DNA of 64,000 nt from Ferrovibrio sp964218355 (GCF_964218355.1 NZ_CAXPMC010000009.1:425192-489191), one strand, 5' to 3'. Shown: positions 1 to 8,362, numbered from the stretch's first letter. The notes: generated from the letters alone by a model not told the origin. A program made the numbers and translations.

Positions 1-1250
1 GTCGCCAGCCACTGCACGATGTTCAGGCCGAGCTGCTGGTTGCCGAGTTCGCCGACGTAGGCGTCGGCGAGGAAGTCGGCATCGCCGACGAGCACGACGC
101 GCTGCGGACGGGCCGCCGGCTTGTTCTCGCCATCGTTTGCATCGTCCGTGCCTTCGCTATCGTCAGCTTCGGCCGCGGCCGGCGGTGTGTACGAGCGCGT
201 CAGCGTCACGCCGATGTTCAAGGGTCCGGGGATGTCGGTGTCGTCGAGCGCCACCGTGCCGGCCTCGATGTCGCCGGTCTCGAGCCAGGCGGCGTCCGAG
301 GTCTGCAGCATCGGTTGCAGCGTCCAACCCTCGGCGCCCTGGCCGGCGATCGAGCGCACGAACGGGAACAGCGTCACCAGATCGAGCCCCTGCGTCACCG
401 CGTTCGGCGGATAGCCGATCGCGGCGAAGAAGCCGGGGTGGCCGGTGCCGAGCAACTGGTACTCCGGCAGGATCGCGTAGCCGTTCTGCCACTCGATGCC
501 GAGGTCCTGCGCCAGCGGCTCGATGCCGACCGGAAAGTCCGGATCGGCCAGCCACAGCAGGTTGCCGCCGTTGTTCACGTACTCGCGGATCAGCGCGATC
601 TCGCCGTCGAACAGTTTCGCCGTCGGCGACGCGATCACCAGCACGCTGGTGTTGTCGGGGATCGCCGGCGTCTGCACCAGGTTCAGGCCCTGGACCTTGA
701 GGCCCTTGTCGCGCAGCGCCTGGGCGAAGCGCGCGTAGCTGTCCGGCCCCTCGCCCGCCATCGCGCGCTCGCCGTGACCCTCGAGGAAGACCACGAACTG
801 CTCGCCCGAGTACGACAGCCGCTGCAGCGCGGTGGTGATGCTCTGCTCGGTGGTCGCTCGCAGGTTCTCGCGGCGGCCCTGGTATTCGACGACGACCTCG
901 CCGATGAAGTTGATGTTGAACTCGCGCACCTTCTGCGGCGAGACGCTCGGGTCGATGTACTGGACGCGGATGTCCTTCTTCTCGCGCAGGTACTTGCCCA
1001 GGTCCTCCTCCACCGCACGCCGGGTGTCGGCGCCGCTGGGGGCGAACACGTAGAAGGTCACCGGGTCGGCGAGCGAGTCGAGCAGCTGGACGCTGGCGTC
1101 GGTCAGCGTGTTGCGCTTGTTCGCGGTCCAGTCGAGCTCGGTCTTGAAGCGCACCGAGACGAAGCCGAGCAGCACGATGACGGCGGCGACGAGCACGCCG
1201 TTGCCGAGCTGCTGGAACAGGGTTCCTTTCTTGTTGATGCTCTGGTTCAT
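1..1250 (-). CDS. GldG-like ABC transporter auxiliary protein (partial)
   Basis: The gene starts at 1250 and its 3' end lies outside the window. The reading frame is open to the window edge (over 410 residues). The protein opens with a short basic stretch and one membrane segment (about residues 14-32), followed by a large extracytoplasmic region with the family pattern of a Gld-type auxiliary subunit (GldG, DUF4350/ABC_transp_aux type), including VVVEYQGRRE, a LEGHGER block and an NNGGNLLWL block. It follows the permease by 16 bases and the ATPase beyond, so it is the third gene of one operon. These systems are named after gliding in Bacteroidetes, but in gammaproteobacteria their substrate is not known. 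A low-complexity acidic linker lies near the cut end. Family assignment is firm; function is open. Confidence 0.8.
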   Translation of the reverse strand, partial: MNQSINKKGTLFQQLGNGVLVAAVIVLLGFVSVRFKTELDWTANKRNTLTDASVQLLDSLADPVTFYVFAPSGADTRRAVEEDLGKYLREKKDIRVQYIDPSVSPQKVREFNINFIGEVVVEYQGRRENLRATTEQSITTALQRLSYSGEQFVVFLEGHGERAMAGEGPDSYARFAQALRDKGLKVQGLNLVQTPAIPDNTSVLVIASPTAKLFDGEIALIREYVNNGGNLLWLADPDFPVGIEPLAQDLGIEWQNGYAILPEYQLLGTGHPGFFAAIGYPPNAVTQGLDLVTLFPFVRSIAGQGAEGWTLQPMLQTSDAAWLETGDIEAGTVALDDTDIPGPLNIGVTLTRSYTPPAAAEADDSEGTDDANDGENKPAARPQRVVLVGDADFLADAYVGELGNQQLGLNIVQWLA

Positions 1251-1266
1251 TGGTTCCGTCCCCCGG

Positions 1267-2013
1267 TCAGTTGCGTTCCATGTCCAGTCGCAGCACCGTC
1301 AGCGACAGGAACAGCGCGGAGAACAGCACGTAGTAGATCGCGTCCGCAGTATCGAAGACGCCGCGACGCAGGCTCTCGTAGTGGTCGATCAGCGAGAGGT
1401 AGCCGAACAGTTCCTTGAACGGGATCGAATCGTTGTACGCCAGGATGTTCAGCAGCCACACCACCAGCAGCAGGCCGAAGCTGCCGACCGCGGCGATCGT
1501 CGGCTCGCGCGTGCACGAGGACACGAACAGGCCGGCGGCGCCGAAGGACATCATCAGCAGGAACAGGCCGAGCAGGCCGGCGACGATGCGTCCCCAGTCG
1601 AGGTCGGTCGACCAGTTCAGCGCCAGCGGCATCAGTGCCATCAGCAGGATCACCACGCCGATGAAGCCGAGCAGGCCGGCGAACTTGCCGAGCACGATCT
1701 CGGTCAGCGACACCGGCGCCGAGAACAGCAGCGTCAGGCTGTTGGATTTGCGCTCCTCGGCGAACAGCCGCATCGTCATCAGCGGCATCACCAGCAGCAG
1801 CAGGATCGTCGCGAAGCCGTACAGCGAGCCGCCGATGTAGTCCGACACGCCGAACTGATCGCTGCCCATGCCGGCGTTGGCGGCGTACTCGACCAGCAGG
1901 TTGATGAAGACGAAGCCCATGATGAACTGCACGATGGCGAGCACCGCCCAGGCCAGCGGCGACAGGAAGATGCGGCGCAGCTCGTAGCGCGCGATATTCA
2001 GGACATTGGTCAT
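1267..2013 (-). CDS. ABC transporter permease (GldF/ABC-2 type)
   Basis: This 248-residue, very hydrophobic protein has about six membrane segments. It contains the ABC-2 permease hallmark MRLFAEERKSNSLTLLFSAP, in which the EER-K-x-G/S-x-LLxSxP loop couples to the ATPase. The frame is open further upstream, but the start at 2013 is preferred because it overlaps the ATPase stop by one base (TGATG), the usual sign of translational coupling. It should form the membrane channel of the exporter with the adjacent ATPase and the GldG-like subunit. The transported substrate cannot be read from the sequence. Confidence 0.88.
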   Translation of the reverse strand: MTNVLNIARYELRRIFLSPLAWAVLAIVQFIMGFVFINLLVEYAANAGMGSDQFGVSDYIGGSLYGFATILLLLVMPLMTMRLFAEERKSNSLTLLFSAPVSLTEIVLGKFAGLLGFIGVVILLMALMPLALNWSTDLDWGRIVAGLLGLFLLMMSFGAAGLFVSSCTREPTIAAVGSFGLLLVVWLLNILAYNDSIPFKELFGYLSLIDHYESLRRGVFDTADAIYYVLFSALFLSLTVLRLDMERN

Positions 2014-2972
2014 CACGCGGCCTCCTTCTCGATGTCGCCCGCCCGCTGTTCGTCGCCGGACGTGAGTTCGACGAAGATCTCCTCGAGCGTGCGCGCCTGC
2101 GCGCTCAGCTCGTAGAGCCCCCAGTTGCCGCGCGCCGCGGCCTCGGCGAGCGCTTCGCGCGGATCGGCCTTGTCCTCGTGTTCGATGTGAAAGCGTCCGG
2201 GTTCGATGGCCCGGACCCGGCGCACGCCGACGATGCCCTGCAGCGCGGACACCTCCGGCGGCCGGCGCAGGCCCAGCGTGATCGCGCCGACGCCGCTGCC
2301 GCGGGTCGCATCGATCGATTCGTTGTAGACCACGCGGCCGCGGGCAATGATCATCACCCGCGAACACACGGCCTGGATCTCCGGCAGGATGTGGCTCGAC
2401 AGGATGACGCTGTGATTGGCGCCCAGATCCTTGATCAGCTTGCGGATCTCGCGGATCTGGATCGGGTCGAGGCCCACCGTGGGCTCGTCGAGGATCACCA
2501 CCGGCGGGCGGTGGATGATGGCCTGCGCGATGCCGACGCGCTGCTGATAGCCCTTCGACAGATTGCCGACGAGGCGGTGACCGACGTCGCCGAGCCCGCA
2601 GTCGCGCTTGGCCGAATCCACCGCGGCGTCGCGGTCGGCCTTGGCCACGCCGTGCAGGCCGGCGCAGTAGCGCAGGTACTCGTCGACGGTCAGTTCCGGA
2701 TAGACCGGCGGCTGCTCGGGCAGGTAGCCCAGATGCCGTTTCGCGGCCTTGGGCTCCTCGCGCAAGGACACGCCCTTGATCCGGGTCTCGCCGTCGCTGG
2801 GCGCCAGATTGCCGGTGAGCATCTTCATCGTCGTCGACTTGCCGGCGCCATTGGGGCCGAGCAGGCCGAGAATCTCCCCCTTCCGCAGCGTGAGATCCAG
2901 CGTCTCCACGGCCACGGTCGGTCCGTACCGGCGCGTGAGCCCACGCGCCTCGATCAGGACTTCGCTATCCAT
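2013..2972 (-). CDS. ABC transporter ATP-binding protein (GldA/CcmA family)
   Basis: A 319-residue ATPase. Visible motifs are Walker A GPNGAGKST (residues 39-47), Q-loop Q87, signature LSKGYQQR (138-145), Walker B VVILDEP (158-164) and the switch histidine in SSH (H194). The C-terminal 100 residues form the extra domain typical of GldA-type exporter ATPases. It powers the permease encoded directly downstream with a one-base overlap. The start is at 2972, with an AAGGGA sequence unusually close upstream (one base between it and the ATG). A good sigma-70 promoter lies about 70 bases upstream, making this the first gene of the three-gene operon. Confidence 0.92.
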   Translation of the reverse strand: MDSEVLIEARGLTRRYGPTVAVETLDLTLRKGEILGLLGPNGAGKSTTMKMLTGNLAPSDGETRIKGVSLREEPKAAKRHLGYLPEQPPVYPELTVDEYLRYCAGLHGVAKADRDAAVDSAKRDCGLGDVGHRLVGNLSKGYQQRVGIAQAIIHRPPVVILDEPTVGLDPIQIREIRKLIKDLGANHSVILSSHILPEIQAVCSRVMIIARGRVVYNESIDATRGSGVGAITLGLRRPPEVSALQGIVGVRRVRAIEPGRFHIEHEDKADPREALAEAAARGNWGLYELSAQARTLEEIFVELTSGDEQRAGDIEKEAA

Positions 2973-3047
2973 ATCCCTTTGTCTGTGTTGTGGAAAAACG
3001 GCGCTGTCTCGGACAGGCGTCGCGCCGGTGAGTTCCGAGATCGCGCG

Positions 3048-3075
3048 ATTGTAGGGGCGGCCGGCGCCGCTTCAA
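3048..3075 (-). promoter_or_regulatory. Predicted sigma-70 promoter of the Gld-type ABC operon
   Basis: On the minus strand, TTGAAG (3070-3075) and TACAAT (3048-3053) are separated by 16 bases, giving 4/6 and 5/6 matches to the -35 and -10 consensus. Transcription would begin near 3041 and leave a leader of about 70 bases before the ATPase start at 2972. Confidence 0.55.
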
Positions 3076-3088
3076 GGCTTGTGCAGGG

Positions 3089-3949
3089 TCAATACAGCCG
3101 GGGCTGGCCTTCGGGCCGCCGCCGGAAACGCTTGTACCCCCACCAGTACTGCTCGATGCAATCACGCGCGCAGCGTTCGAGGCCGGCATTCATCGCCGAC
3201 ACCGCCGTTTCCAGGTCCTCGCTGTCGATGCCCGCTGGCGCCGGAAAGCAATGGGCGATGAAGCCGCGGCCCCAGTTCAGGCGCTCGCCGTAGAAGAACA
3301 CCACCGGCGCACCGGTCTTGCGGACCAGCTTGGCGACCAGCGTCGGCGAATGCGCCGGCTGGCCGAAGAACGGCGCGAACACGCCGCGGCCGGGCGGCGG
3401 GTCCTGGTCGGGCATGAAGTAGATCGTCTCGCGCCGCTTGAGCACTTCCAGCAGCGGCCGGCCGACGGCGCTGTCGGCGGCGTACATGTTGCCGCCGAAG
3501 CGGCAGCGCCCGGCGGTCGCGATCTCGTCGAGCACGCCGCCCTGACGCTTGTACAGGCCGGTGGCCGGATGCATCTTCGAGTACGGAATCGCCACCGACT
3601 CCCAGTTGCCCTGGTGCAGCGTCAGCAGGATCAACCCCTTGTTCTGCGCCAACGCCGCGTCGATGTGCTCGCGGCCGTGCCATTCGCGGATCAGGCCGAG
3701 CACCCGCTGTTCGGGGGCCAGCCAGATCACCGCCAGCTCGAGAATCGTCTTCATCTCATGGCACAGCGACCGCCGGACCAGCCGCCGGCGCTGTGCGGGC
3801 GTGAGCCCGGGCTGGCACAGCGCGACGTTGGCGTAGGCGGCCCGCCGGCGGCTGTTCGGCAGCAGCCACAGCAGCCAGCCGAGCAGATTGCCCAGCCCCT
3901 GCAGCAGCGGCAGCGGCAAGCGGGCGAGAACCTGGAACAAGATGCGCAT
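3089..3949 (-). CDS. Lipid A biosynthesis-type acyltransferase (LpxL/HtrB family)
   Basis: This 286-residue protein has a hydrophobic N-terminal anchor (about residues 10-30) and the LPLAT catalytic motif H-X4-E as HQGNWE (H112, E117). Further blocks are typical of the LpxL/LpxM family: LYKRQGG, FMPDQDPPPGRG.FAPFFGQPA and a C-terminal WGYKRFRRRPEG, where the bacterial family usually ends with W-x-Y-KRF-R-RP. The reaction would be transfer of an acyl chain from acyl-ACP to the lipid A precursor at the inner face of the cytoplasmic membrane. Which of the secondary acyltransferases it is cannot be decided here. It stands alone, separated from its neighbours by non-coding DNA on both sides. Confidence 0.85.
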   Translation of the reverse strand: MRILFQVLARLPLPLLQGLGNLLGWLLWLLPNSRRRAAYANVALCQPGLTPAQRRRLVRRSLCHEMKTILELAVIWLAPEQRVLGLIREWHGREHIDAALAQNKGLILLTLHQGNWESVAIPYSKMHPATGLYKRQGGVLDEIATAGRCRFGGNMYAADSAVGRPLLEVLKRRETIYFMPDQDPPPGRGVFAPFFGQPAHSPTLVAKLVRKTGAPVVFFYGERLNWGRGFIAHCFPAPAGIDSEDLETAVSAMNAGLERCARDCIEQYWWGYKRFRRRPEGQPRLY

Positions 3950-4121
3950 GGCGCGGCATTATGCGCATCCTGCGCAAGACCGGGCCGTGCCGGTCCGGAC
4001 TTTTCGAACGCGCTGCCGGATTTCTGCCCGCCGGCGGGCGCAGCGGCCGGATCGGGAAATGGTCCGCGGACGGTCCGCTGAGCCCCTATTCCGGCGAGCC
4101 GTCCCGGTTGGTGCAGGACGC

Positions 4122-4154
4122 ACAAAAAAGAAAAGCCCGGTGGGAAACCGGGCT
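4122..4154 (-). terminator. Intrinsic terminator (minus strand)
   Basis: A perfect 8-bp stem, AGCCCGGT (4134-4141) and ACCGGGCT (4147-4154), closes a 5-base loop. On the minus strand it is followed by TTTTCTTTTTT. On the plus strand no T-run follows, so it terminates leftward transcripts only. Confidence 0.75.
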
Positions 4155-4200
4155 CGAAGGGAGGAGGAAAAAACCATGTTGCCCCGTCCGGCCGATTCAG
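4122..4200 (-). ncRNA. Candidate small RNA with anti-Shine-Dalgarno motif
   Basis: No minus-strand gene ends here, yet a textbook minus-strand terminator is present, so some transcript must stop at this point. Directly before the terminator stem the RNA would read UUUUUUCCUCCUCCCUUCGA, an unpaired C-rich stretch complementary to ribosome binding sites, a design known from Xanthomonas and Neisseria small RNAs. The 5' end is not defined; the boundary given is a guess and no convincing promoter was seen. The alternative is a plus-strand small protein (4176-4280). Confidence 0.35.
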
Positions 4201-4301
4201 GGGAGGCCGGGCGAAGCGAGGCCAGTTTGACGGGACGGCCCGCGGTGGCGATGTCCGCGGATCGCCCCGTCCCCTTGTAGGAAAATGACTCAAGAAACCT
4301 G

Positions 4302-4742
4302 ATGATCGGATTGCTGCAACGGGTCCGCCGCGCGGCGGTGACCGTCGACGGGACCTGCCGGGGCGAGATCGGGCCGGGACTGCTGGTGCTGGTCGGGGTG
4401 CGCCCCGAGGACGGTCCGGCGCAGGCCGAACGCCTCGTCGAACGCCTGCTCGGCTACCGGGTGTTCGCCGACGAGGCCGGACGCATGAACCGGTCGCTGC
4501 GCGATACCGGCGGCGGGCTGCTTCTGGTGCCGCAGTTCACGCTGGCCGCGGACACCCGGCAGGGCAGCCGGCCGGGATTCTCCACGGCCGCGGCGCCCGG
4601 GCACGCGCGCGCACTGTTTGATCACCTCGCGACGACAGCGCAGCGCGAGTGGCCCGGCACCCGGACCGGCGTCTTCGGCGCCGACATGCAGGTCGAACTG
4701 GTCAACGACGGACCGGTGACGTTCTGGCTGGAGGCCCGCTAG
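4302..4742 (+). CDS. dtd: D-aminoacyl-tRNA deacylase
   Basis: This 146-residue cytoplasmic proofreading enzyme removes D-amino acids (and mischarged glycine) from tRNA. Length and pattern match DTD throughout: MIGLLQRV start, GYRVFAD, QFTLAADTRQGSRP and the Gly-cisPro motif NDGPVTFW (GP at 137-138). The usually invariant SQFTL motif reads PQFTL, with Pro at position 77 in place of Ser, while the catalytic-loop Thr80 is kept. It sits 202 bases before hisB on the same strand; whether they share a transcript is unclear. Confidence 0.95.
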   Translation: MIGLLQRVRRAAVTVDGTCRGEIGPGLLVLVGVRPEDGPAQAERLVERLLGYRVFADEAGRMNRSLRDTGGGLLLVPQFTLAADTRQGSRPGFSTAAAPGHARALFDHLATTAQREWPGTRTGVFGADMQVELVNDGPVTFWLEAR

Positions 4743-4944
4743 GACAACCTGCCGGAGGCGGACGAGCCGGCCCGGCACGCGCGGCCATTTCGCTCGGGAC
4801 ACAGCCAGCGCGGTTGCTCCCGGGGCTGCAGCTTCCGCCGCGAGCAGGCTCGCGGCGCCTGAAACGCCGGGTTCCCGACGGATGGTTCAAATCCGGGCGG
4901 GGCGGGAGTACCATGGCGGCCCTTTGCGCCAGCCCCAAGGCGAA

Positions 4945-5538
4945 ATGGCCGCCCGCAACGCCAGCGTCCAACGCGATACCCGCGAAACCCAGATCCGCGT
5001 CAGCCTGAACCTTGACGGTTCGGGCGAGGGTCGTTTCGCCACCGGCATCCCGTTTCTCGACCACATGCTGGACCAGGTGGCCCGTCACGGCCTGATCGAC
5101 CTCGACATCGAGGCCAGGGGCGACCGCGAGATCGACGATCACCACACCGTCGAGGACATCGGCATCACGCTGGGCCAGGCCTTCGACAAGGCGGTCGGCG
5201 ACAAGAAGGGCATCGTCCGCTACGGACACAGCTACGTCCCGCTCGACGAGGCCCTGTCGCGCGTCGTCGTCGATCTGTCCGGCCGGCCGGGGCTCGAATA
5301 CTTCGTCGAGTTTCCGCGCGCGCGCATCGGCGAGTTCGATGTCGACCTGTTCCGCGAGTTCTTCCAGGGCTTCGTCAATCACGCCAAGGTGACGCTGCAC
5401 ATCGACAATCTGCGTGGCCGCAATGCGCACCACATCGTCGAAACCGTGTTCAAGGCCTTCGGCCGGGCGCTGCGCATGGCCTGCACGCACGATCCGCGGC
5501 TGGGCGACGTCACGCCATCCACCAAGGGCACTCTCTAA
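4945..5538 (+). CDS. hisB: Imidazoleglycerol-phosphate dehydratase
   Basis: Catalyses dehydration of imidazole-glycerol phosphate to imidazole-acetol phosphate in histidine synthesis. The 197-residue product is the monofunctional form without the histidinol-phosphatase domain found in E. coli. Metal-binding motifs are HHTVED (H66-D71) and a second AHHIVE block near the C-terminus. The frame is open upstream to 4882, but the ATG at 4945 is chosen because the family normally begins about there (RDTRETQI follows) and AAGG lies at a suitable distance. First of a series hisB-hisH-hisA-hisF-hisE on one strand, with gaps of about 50-145 bases. Confidence 0.95.
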   Translation: MAARNASVQRDTRETQIRVSLNLDGSGEGRFATGIPFLDHMLDQVARHGLIDLDIEARGDREIDDHHTVEDIGITLGQAFDKAVGDKKGIVRYGHSYVPLDEALSRVVVDLSGRPGLEYFVEFPRARIGEFDVDLFREFFQGFVNHAKVTLHIDNLRGRNAHHIVETVFKAFGRALRMACTHDPRLGDVTPSTKGTL

Positions 5539-5594
5539 CGTCAGGACCCGCGATCGCGGCGTGACGCCGCGACGCGTGTCGACGCGACTTCATC

Positions 5595-6236
5595 ATGGCA
5601 GCATCCATCGGCGTCATCGACTACGGCATGGGCAACCTGCACTCGCTGGGCAAGGCCCTGGAGCGGGTGTCGAGCGCGAGCCGCGTGGTCATCAGCTATG
5701 ACCCGGAAGAACTGATGGCCTGCGATCGTCTGGTGCTGCCCGGCGTCGGCGGCGTGCGCGAGTGCATGAACGAGCTGCGCCGGCTGGAGCTGAACCAGAT
5801 GGTCGTCGAGGCCGCGCGAGACAAGCCGATGCTGGGCATCTGCCTGGGCATGCAGGTGATGCTCGAATGGAGCGACGAGAACGGCGGCGTGCCGGCACTC
5901 GGCCTGTTCCCCGGCAAGGTCGTGCGTTTCCCCGATCCGTCGCCGGACGCGCACGGCGACCGCCTCAAGGTTCCGCACATGGGCTGGAACCGCGTCGTGC
6001 AGACCCGTGCACACCCGCTGTGGGACGGCGTGCCGGACGACGCCTGGTTCTACTTCGTGCACAGCTATCACGCCGCGCCGGCCAATCCCGAACACGTCCT
6101 CGGCACGGCCGACTACGGACATGCCTTCGCGGCGGCGATCGCACGCGACAACATCGCCGCGTTCCAGTTTCACCCGGAGAAGTCGCAGAACACCGGCATG
6201 ACGCTGCTCGGCAACTTCGCCCAATGGAGTCCGTGA
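5595..6236 (+). CDS. hisH: Imidazole glycerol phosphate synthase, glutaminase subunit
   Basis: This 213-residue class I glutamine amidotransferase supplies ammonia to HisF. The nucleophile Cys83 is in LGICLGMQ and the His-Glu pair is in FHPEKS (H193, E195). The start MAASIGVIDYGMGNLHSLG fits the family. It acts as a heterodimer with the hisF product, encoded two genes downstream after hisA. A 144-base gap follows, larger than the other gaps in the cluster. Confidence 0.95.
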   Translation: MAASIGVIDYGMGNLHSLGKALERVSSASRVVISYDPEELMACDRLVLPGVGGVRECMNELRRLELNQMVVEAARDKPMLGICLGMQVMLEWSDENGGVPALGLFPGKVVRFPDPSPDAHGDRLKVPHMGWNRVVQTRAHPLWDGVPDDAWFYFVHSYHAAPANPEHVLGTADYGHAFAAAIARDNIAAFQFHPEKSQNTGMTLLGNFAQWSP

Positions 6237-6380
6237 GCGGCCGCTGATCCCGCAGAGTTGCCAGCGCCGGTCGAATTGGGCAGAGTGCTGTTCAAGTCAG
6301 GCATCGAAGCGCCACAACCCATCTGAATCGGGCCGCATCCCGCATCGAACCGTTCCCCTCCTGACAATTCCCTCAGCCTC

Positions 6381-7106
6381 ATGCTGTTGATTCCCGCTAT
6401 CGATCTGAAAGGCGGCCAGTGCGTGCGTCTGCGCCAGGGGCGCATGGACGACGTCACGGTCTTCTCCGACGACCCGGTCACCGTCGCCCGCCGCTGGGCC
6501 GACGAAGGCGCCGAGCGCATCCACATCGTCGACCTCGACGGTGCCGTCAAGGGCCAGCCGATCAACATCGGCGTCGTCGAGCAGATCGCCGCGGCGGTCG
6601 AGGTGCCGGTGCAGGTCGGCGGCGGCATCCGCGACGAAGAGACGGTGCAGCGCTATCTCAATGCCGGTGTGCAGTACGTGATCATCGGCACCAAGGCCGT
6701 GAACGCACCGCACTTCCTGCACGACCTGTGCCTCGAGTTCCCGCGCCACATCATCGTCAGCCTCGATGCCAAGGACGGTCGCGTCGCGCTCAACGGCTGG
6801 GCCAAGCTCACCGGACATGACGTGATCGAGACCGCGCTGCACTGCGAGCGCGACGGCGTCGAGGCCATCATCTACACCGACATCGCCAAGGACGGGATGA
6901 TGCAGGGCTTCAGCGTCGACTCCACGCGCAATCTCGCGCGGGCGCTGAAGACCCCGGTGCTCGCCTCGGGCGGTGTGAGTTCGCTCGACGACATCCGCAC
7001 GCTCAAGGAACTCGAACCCGATGGCGTCGCCGGCGCCGTCATCGGCCGCGCGCTCTACCAGGGTTCGCTCGACTTCAAGGAAGCGATCAAGATCGCGCGC
7101 GGCTGA
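6381..7106 (+). CDS. hisA: Phosphoribosylformimino-5-aminoimidazole carboxamide ribotide isomerase
   Basis: A 241-residue TIM barrel that performs the Amadori rearrangement of ProFAR to PRFAR. The two catalytic aspartates are D8 (in PAIDLKGG) and D129 (in SLDAKDG). Phosphate-binding loops VGGGIR and ASGGVSS are present. Same strand as hisH, with hisF 48 bases downstream. Length is normal for the family. Confidence 0.96.
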   Translation: MLLIPAIDLKGGQCVRLRQGRMDDVTVFSDDPVTVARRWADEGAERIHIVDLDGAVKGQPINIGVVEQIAAAVEVPVQVGGGIRDEETVQRYLNAGVQYVIIGTKAVNAPHFLHDLCLEFPRHIIVSLDAKDGRVALNGWAKLTGHDVIETALHCERDGVEAIIYTDIAKDGMMQGFSVDSTRNLARALKTPVLASGGVSSLDDIRTLKELEPDGVAGAVIGRALYQGSLDFKEAIKIARG

Positions 7107-7154
7107 GGCCGCGCTTCACGGCGACACCGCCGTTCCCGGATTCAGGTATTCACA

Positions 7155-7955
7155 GTGCTCGCCAAACGCATCATCCCCTGCCTCGACATCGACCGCGGCC
7201 GCGTGGTCAAGGGCATCAAGTTCGAGGACGTGCAGGACGCCGGCGATCCGGTCGAGGTCGCACGCAAGTACGACCAGCAGGGCGCCGACGAGCTGGTGTT
7301 CCTCGACATCACCGCCAGCCACGAGGCGCGGCCCATCCTGTTCCAGACCGTCGAGAAGGTCGCACGCGAGATCTACATCCCGCTGACCGTCGGCGGCGGT
7401 GTGCGCACCTGCGCCGACGTGCGCTGCCTGCTGTCGGCCGGCGCGGACAAGGTCAGCATCAACACCGCGGCGGTCGAGAACCCGGGCTTCGTCACCGAGG
7501 CCGGCGGCCGCTACGGCGTGCAGTGCATCGTCGTCGCGATCGACGCCAAGCGCGTCGTGCCGAAGAAGCCGCCGCTGGCGCGCAAGTCCGCCCGTGTCGA
7601 GCCGCCGCGCTGGGAGATCTTCACGCACGGCGGGCGCAAGGCCACCGGGCTCGACGCCATCGAATGGGCGGTGAAGATGGTCGAGCACGGCGCCGGCGAG
7701 CTGCTGGTCACCAGCATGGACCGCGACGGCACCAAGGCCGGCTACGACGTCGAACTGCTCGACGCCATCTCGGCCGCGGTCAGCGTGCCGGTGATCGCGT
7801 CCGGCGGCGTCGGCACCCTGGAACATCTGCACGCCGGTCTAGTGGCCGGGCATGCCGATGCCGTGCTGGCCGCGAGCATCTTCCACCACGGCACCTACAG
7901 TGTCAGCGAGGCCAAGCACTATCTTGCGGACAAGGGCGTGCAGATCCGGCTCTGA
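7155..7955 (+). CDS. hisF: Imidazole glycerol phosphate synthase, cyclase subunit
   Basis: This TIM-barrel cyclase turns PRFAR plus ammonia from HisH into imidazole-glycerol phosphate and AICAR. Catalytic aspartates are D11 (PCLDIDRG) and D130 (VAIDAKR). The start is GTG at 7155, giving the standard MLAKRIIPCLDI beginning; no clear ribosome binding site precedes it. At 266 residues it is about ten longer than usual because of a Lys/Pro/Arg-rich insertion between D130 and WEIFTHGG (about residues 134-150), a loop that varies within the family. Confidence 0.95.
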   Translation: MLAKRIIPCLDIDRGRVVKGIKFEDVQDAGDPVEVARKYDQQGADELVFLDITASHEARPILFQTVEKVAREIYIPLTVGGGVRTCADVRCLLSAGADKVSINTAAVENPGFVTEAGGRYGVQCIVVAIDAKRVVPKKPPLARKSARVEPPRWEIFTHGGRKATGLDAIEWAVKMVEHGAGELLVTSMDRDGTKAGYDVELLDAISAAVSVPVIASGGVGTLEHLHAGLVAGHADAVLAASIFHHGTYSVSEAKHYLADKGVQIRL

Positions 7956-8004
7956 AGCGCACGGTCCGGCCGGAGTACACTTGTCTTCCGGACGCAATCA
8001 ACGG

Positions 8005-8346
8005 ATGTCAGGCTTGACCACCCCCGGCGACACGATCGGCGAGCTGTATCGCGTGCTCCAGGACCGCAGGACGGCGGACCCGGGCGTGTCGTACGTCGCC
8101 AGTCTGTACCGCAAAGGTCCGGACGCGATCCTCAAGAAGGTCGGCGAGGAAGCTGCTGAAACCCTGATCGCGGCGAAGAATCCGGACGACGAGGCCCTGG
8201 TGCGCGAACTCGCGGACCTGTGGTTCCACACGCTGGTGCTGATGGCGAGCCGCGACATCGAGCCGCAGCGCGTGACCGGCGAACTGGCGCGTCGTTTCGG
8301 TACGTCGGGGCATGCGGAAAAGGCGGCGCGGCCGCAGACGTCCTAG
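8005..8346 (+). CDS. hisE: Phosphoribosyl-ATP pyrophosphatase
   Basis: A 113-residue MazG-fold enzyme catalysing the second step of histidine synthesis. The motif KVGEEAAETLIAAKN carries the metal-binding Glu residues, and the helix ELADLWFHTLVLM carries the Asp. Start at 8005 is chosen because it gives the normal N-terminus; a longer frame back to 7852 overlaps hisF. It stands alone, not fused to HisI, and hisI is not between hisF and hisE where a cyclohydrolase gene might be expected. tatA follows after 16 bases, an arrangement also known from Pseudomonas (hisI-hisE-tatABC). Confidence 0.93.
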   Translation: MSGLTTPGDTIGELYRVLQDRRTADPGVSYVASLYRKGPDAILKKVGEEAAETLIAAKNPDDEALVRELADLWFHTLVLMASRDIEPQRVTGELARRFGTSGHAEKAARPQTS

Positions 8347-8362
8347 CTAACGAGGTGATGAG

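Larger units (their letters stand above)
3950..4301. other. 352-base intergenic region with terminator and candidate small RNA
   Basis: No conventional gene was found between the acyltransferase and dtd, which diverge. The region holds an intrinsic terminator reading to the left (4122-4154) and, just before it on the same strand, a CCTCCTCCC run. On the plus strand the same bases read as a very strong Shine-Dalgarno (GGGAGGAGG, 8 bases before an ATG at 4176) leading into a 34-codon open frame ending at 4280, with no recognisable product. Confidence 0.6.

Noticed and set aside
4884..4894. GGTTCAAATCC, resembling a tRNA T-arm
   Set aside because: The flanking bases do not form the T stem, and no anticodon or acceptor stems are found around it.
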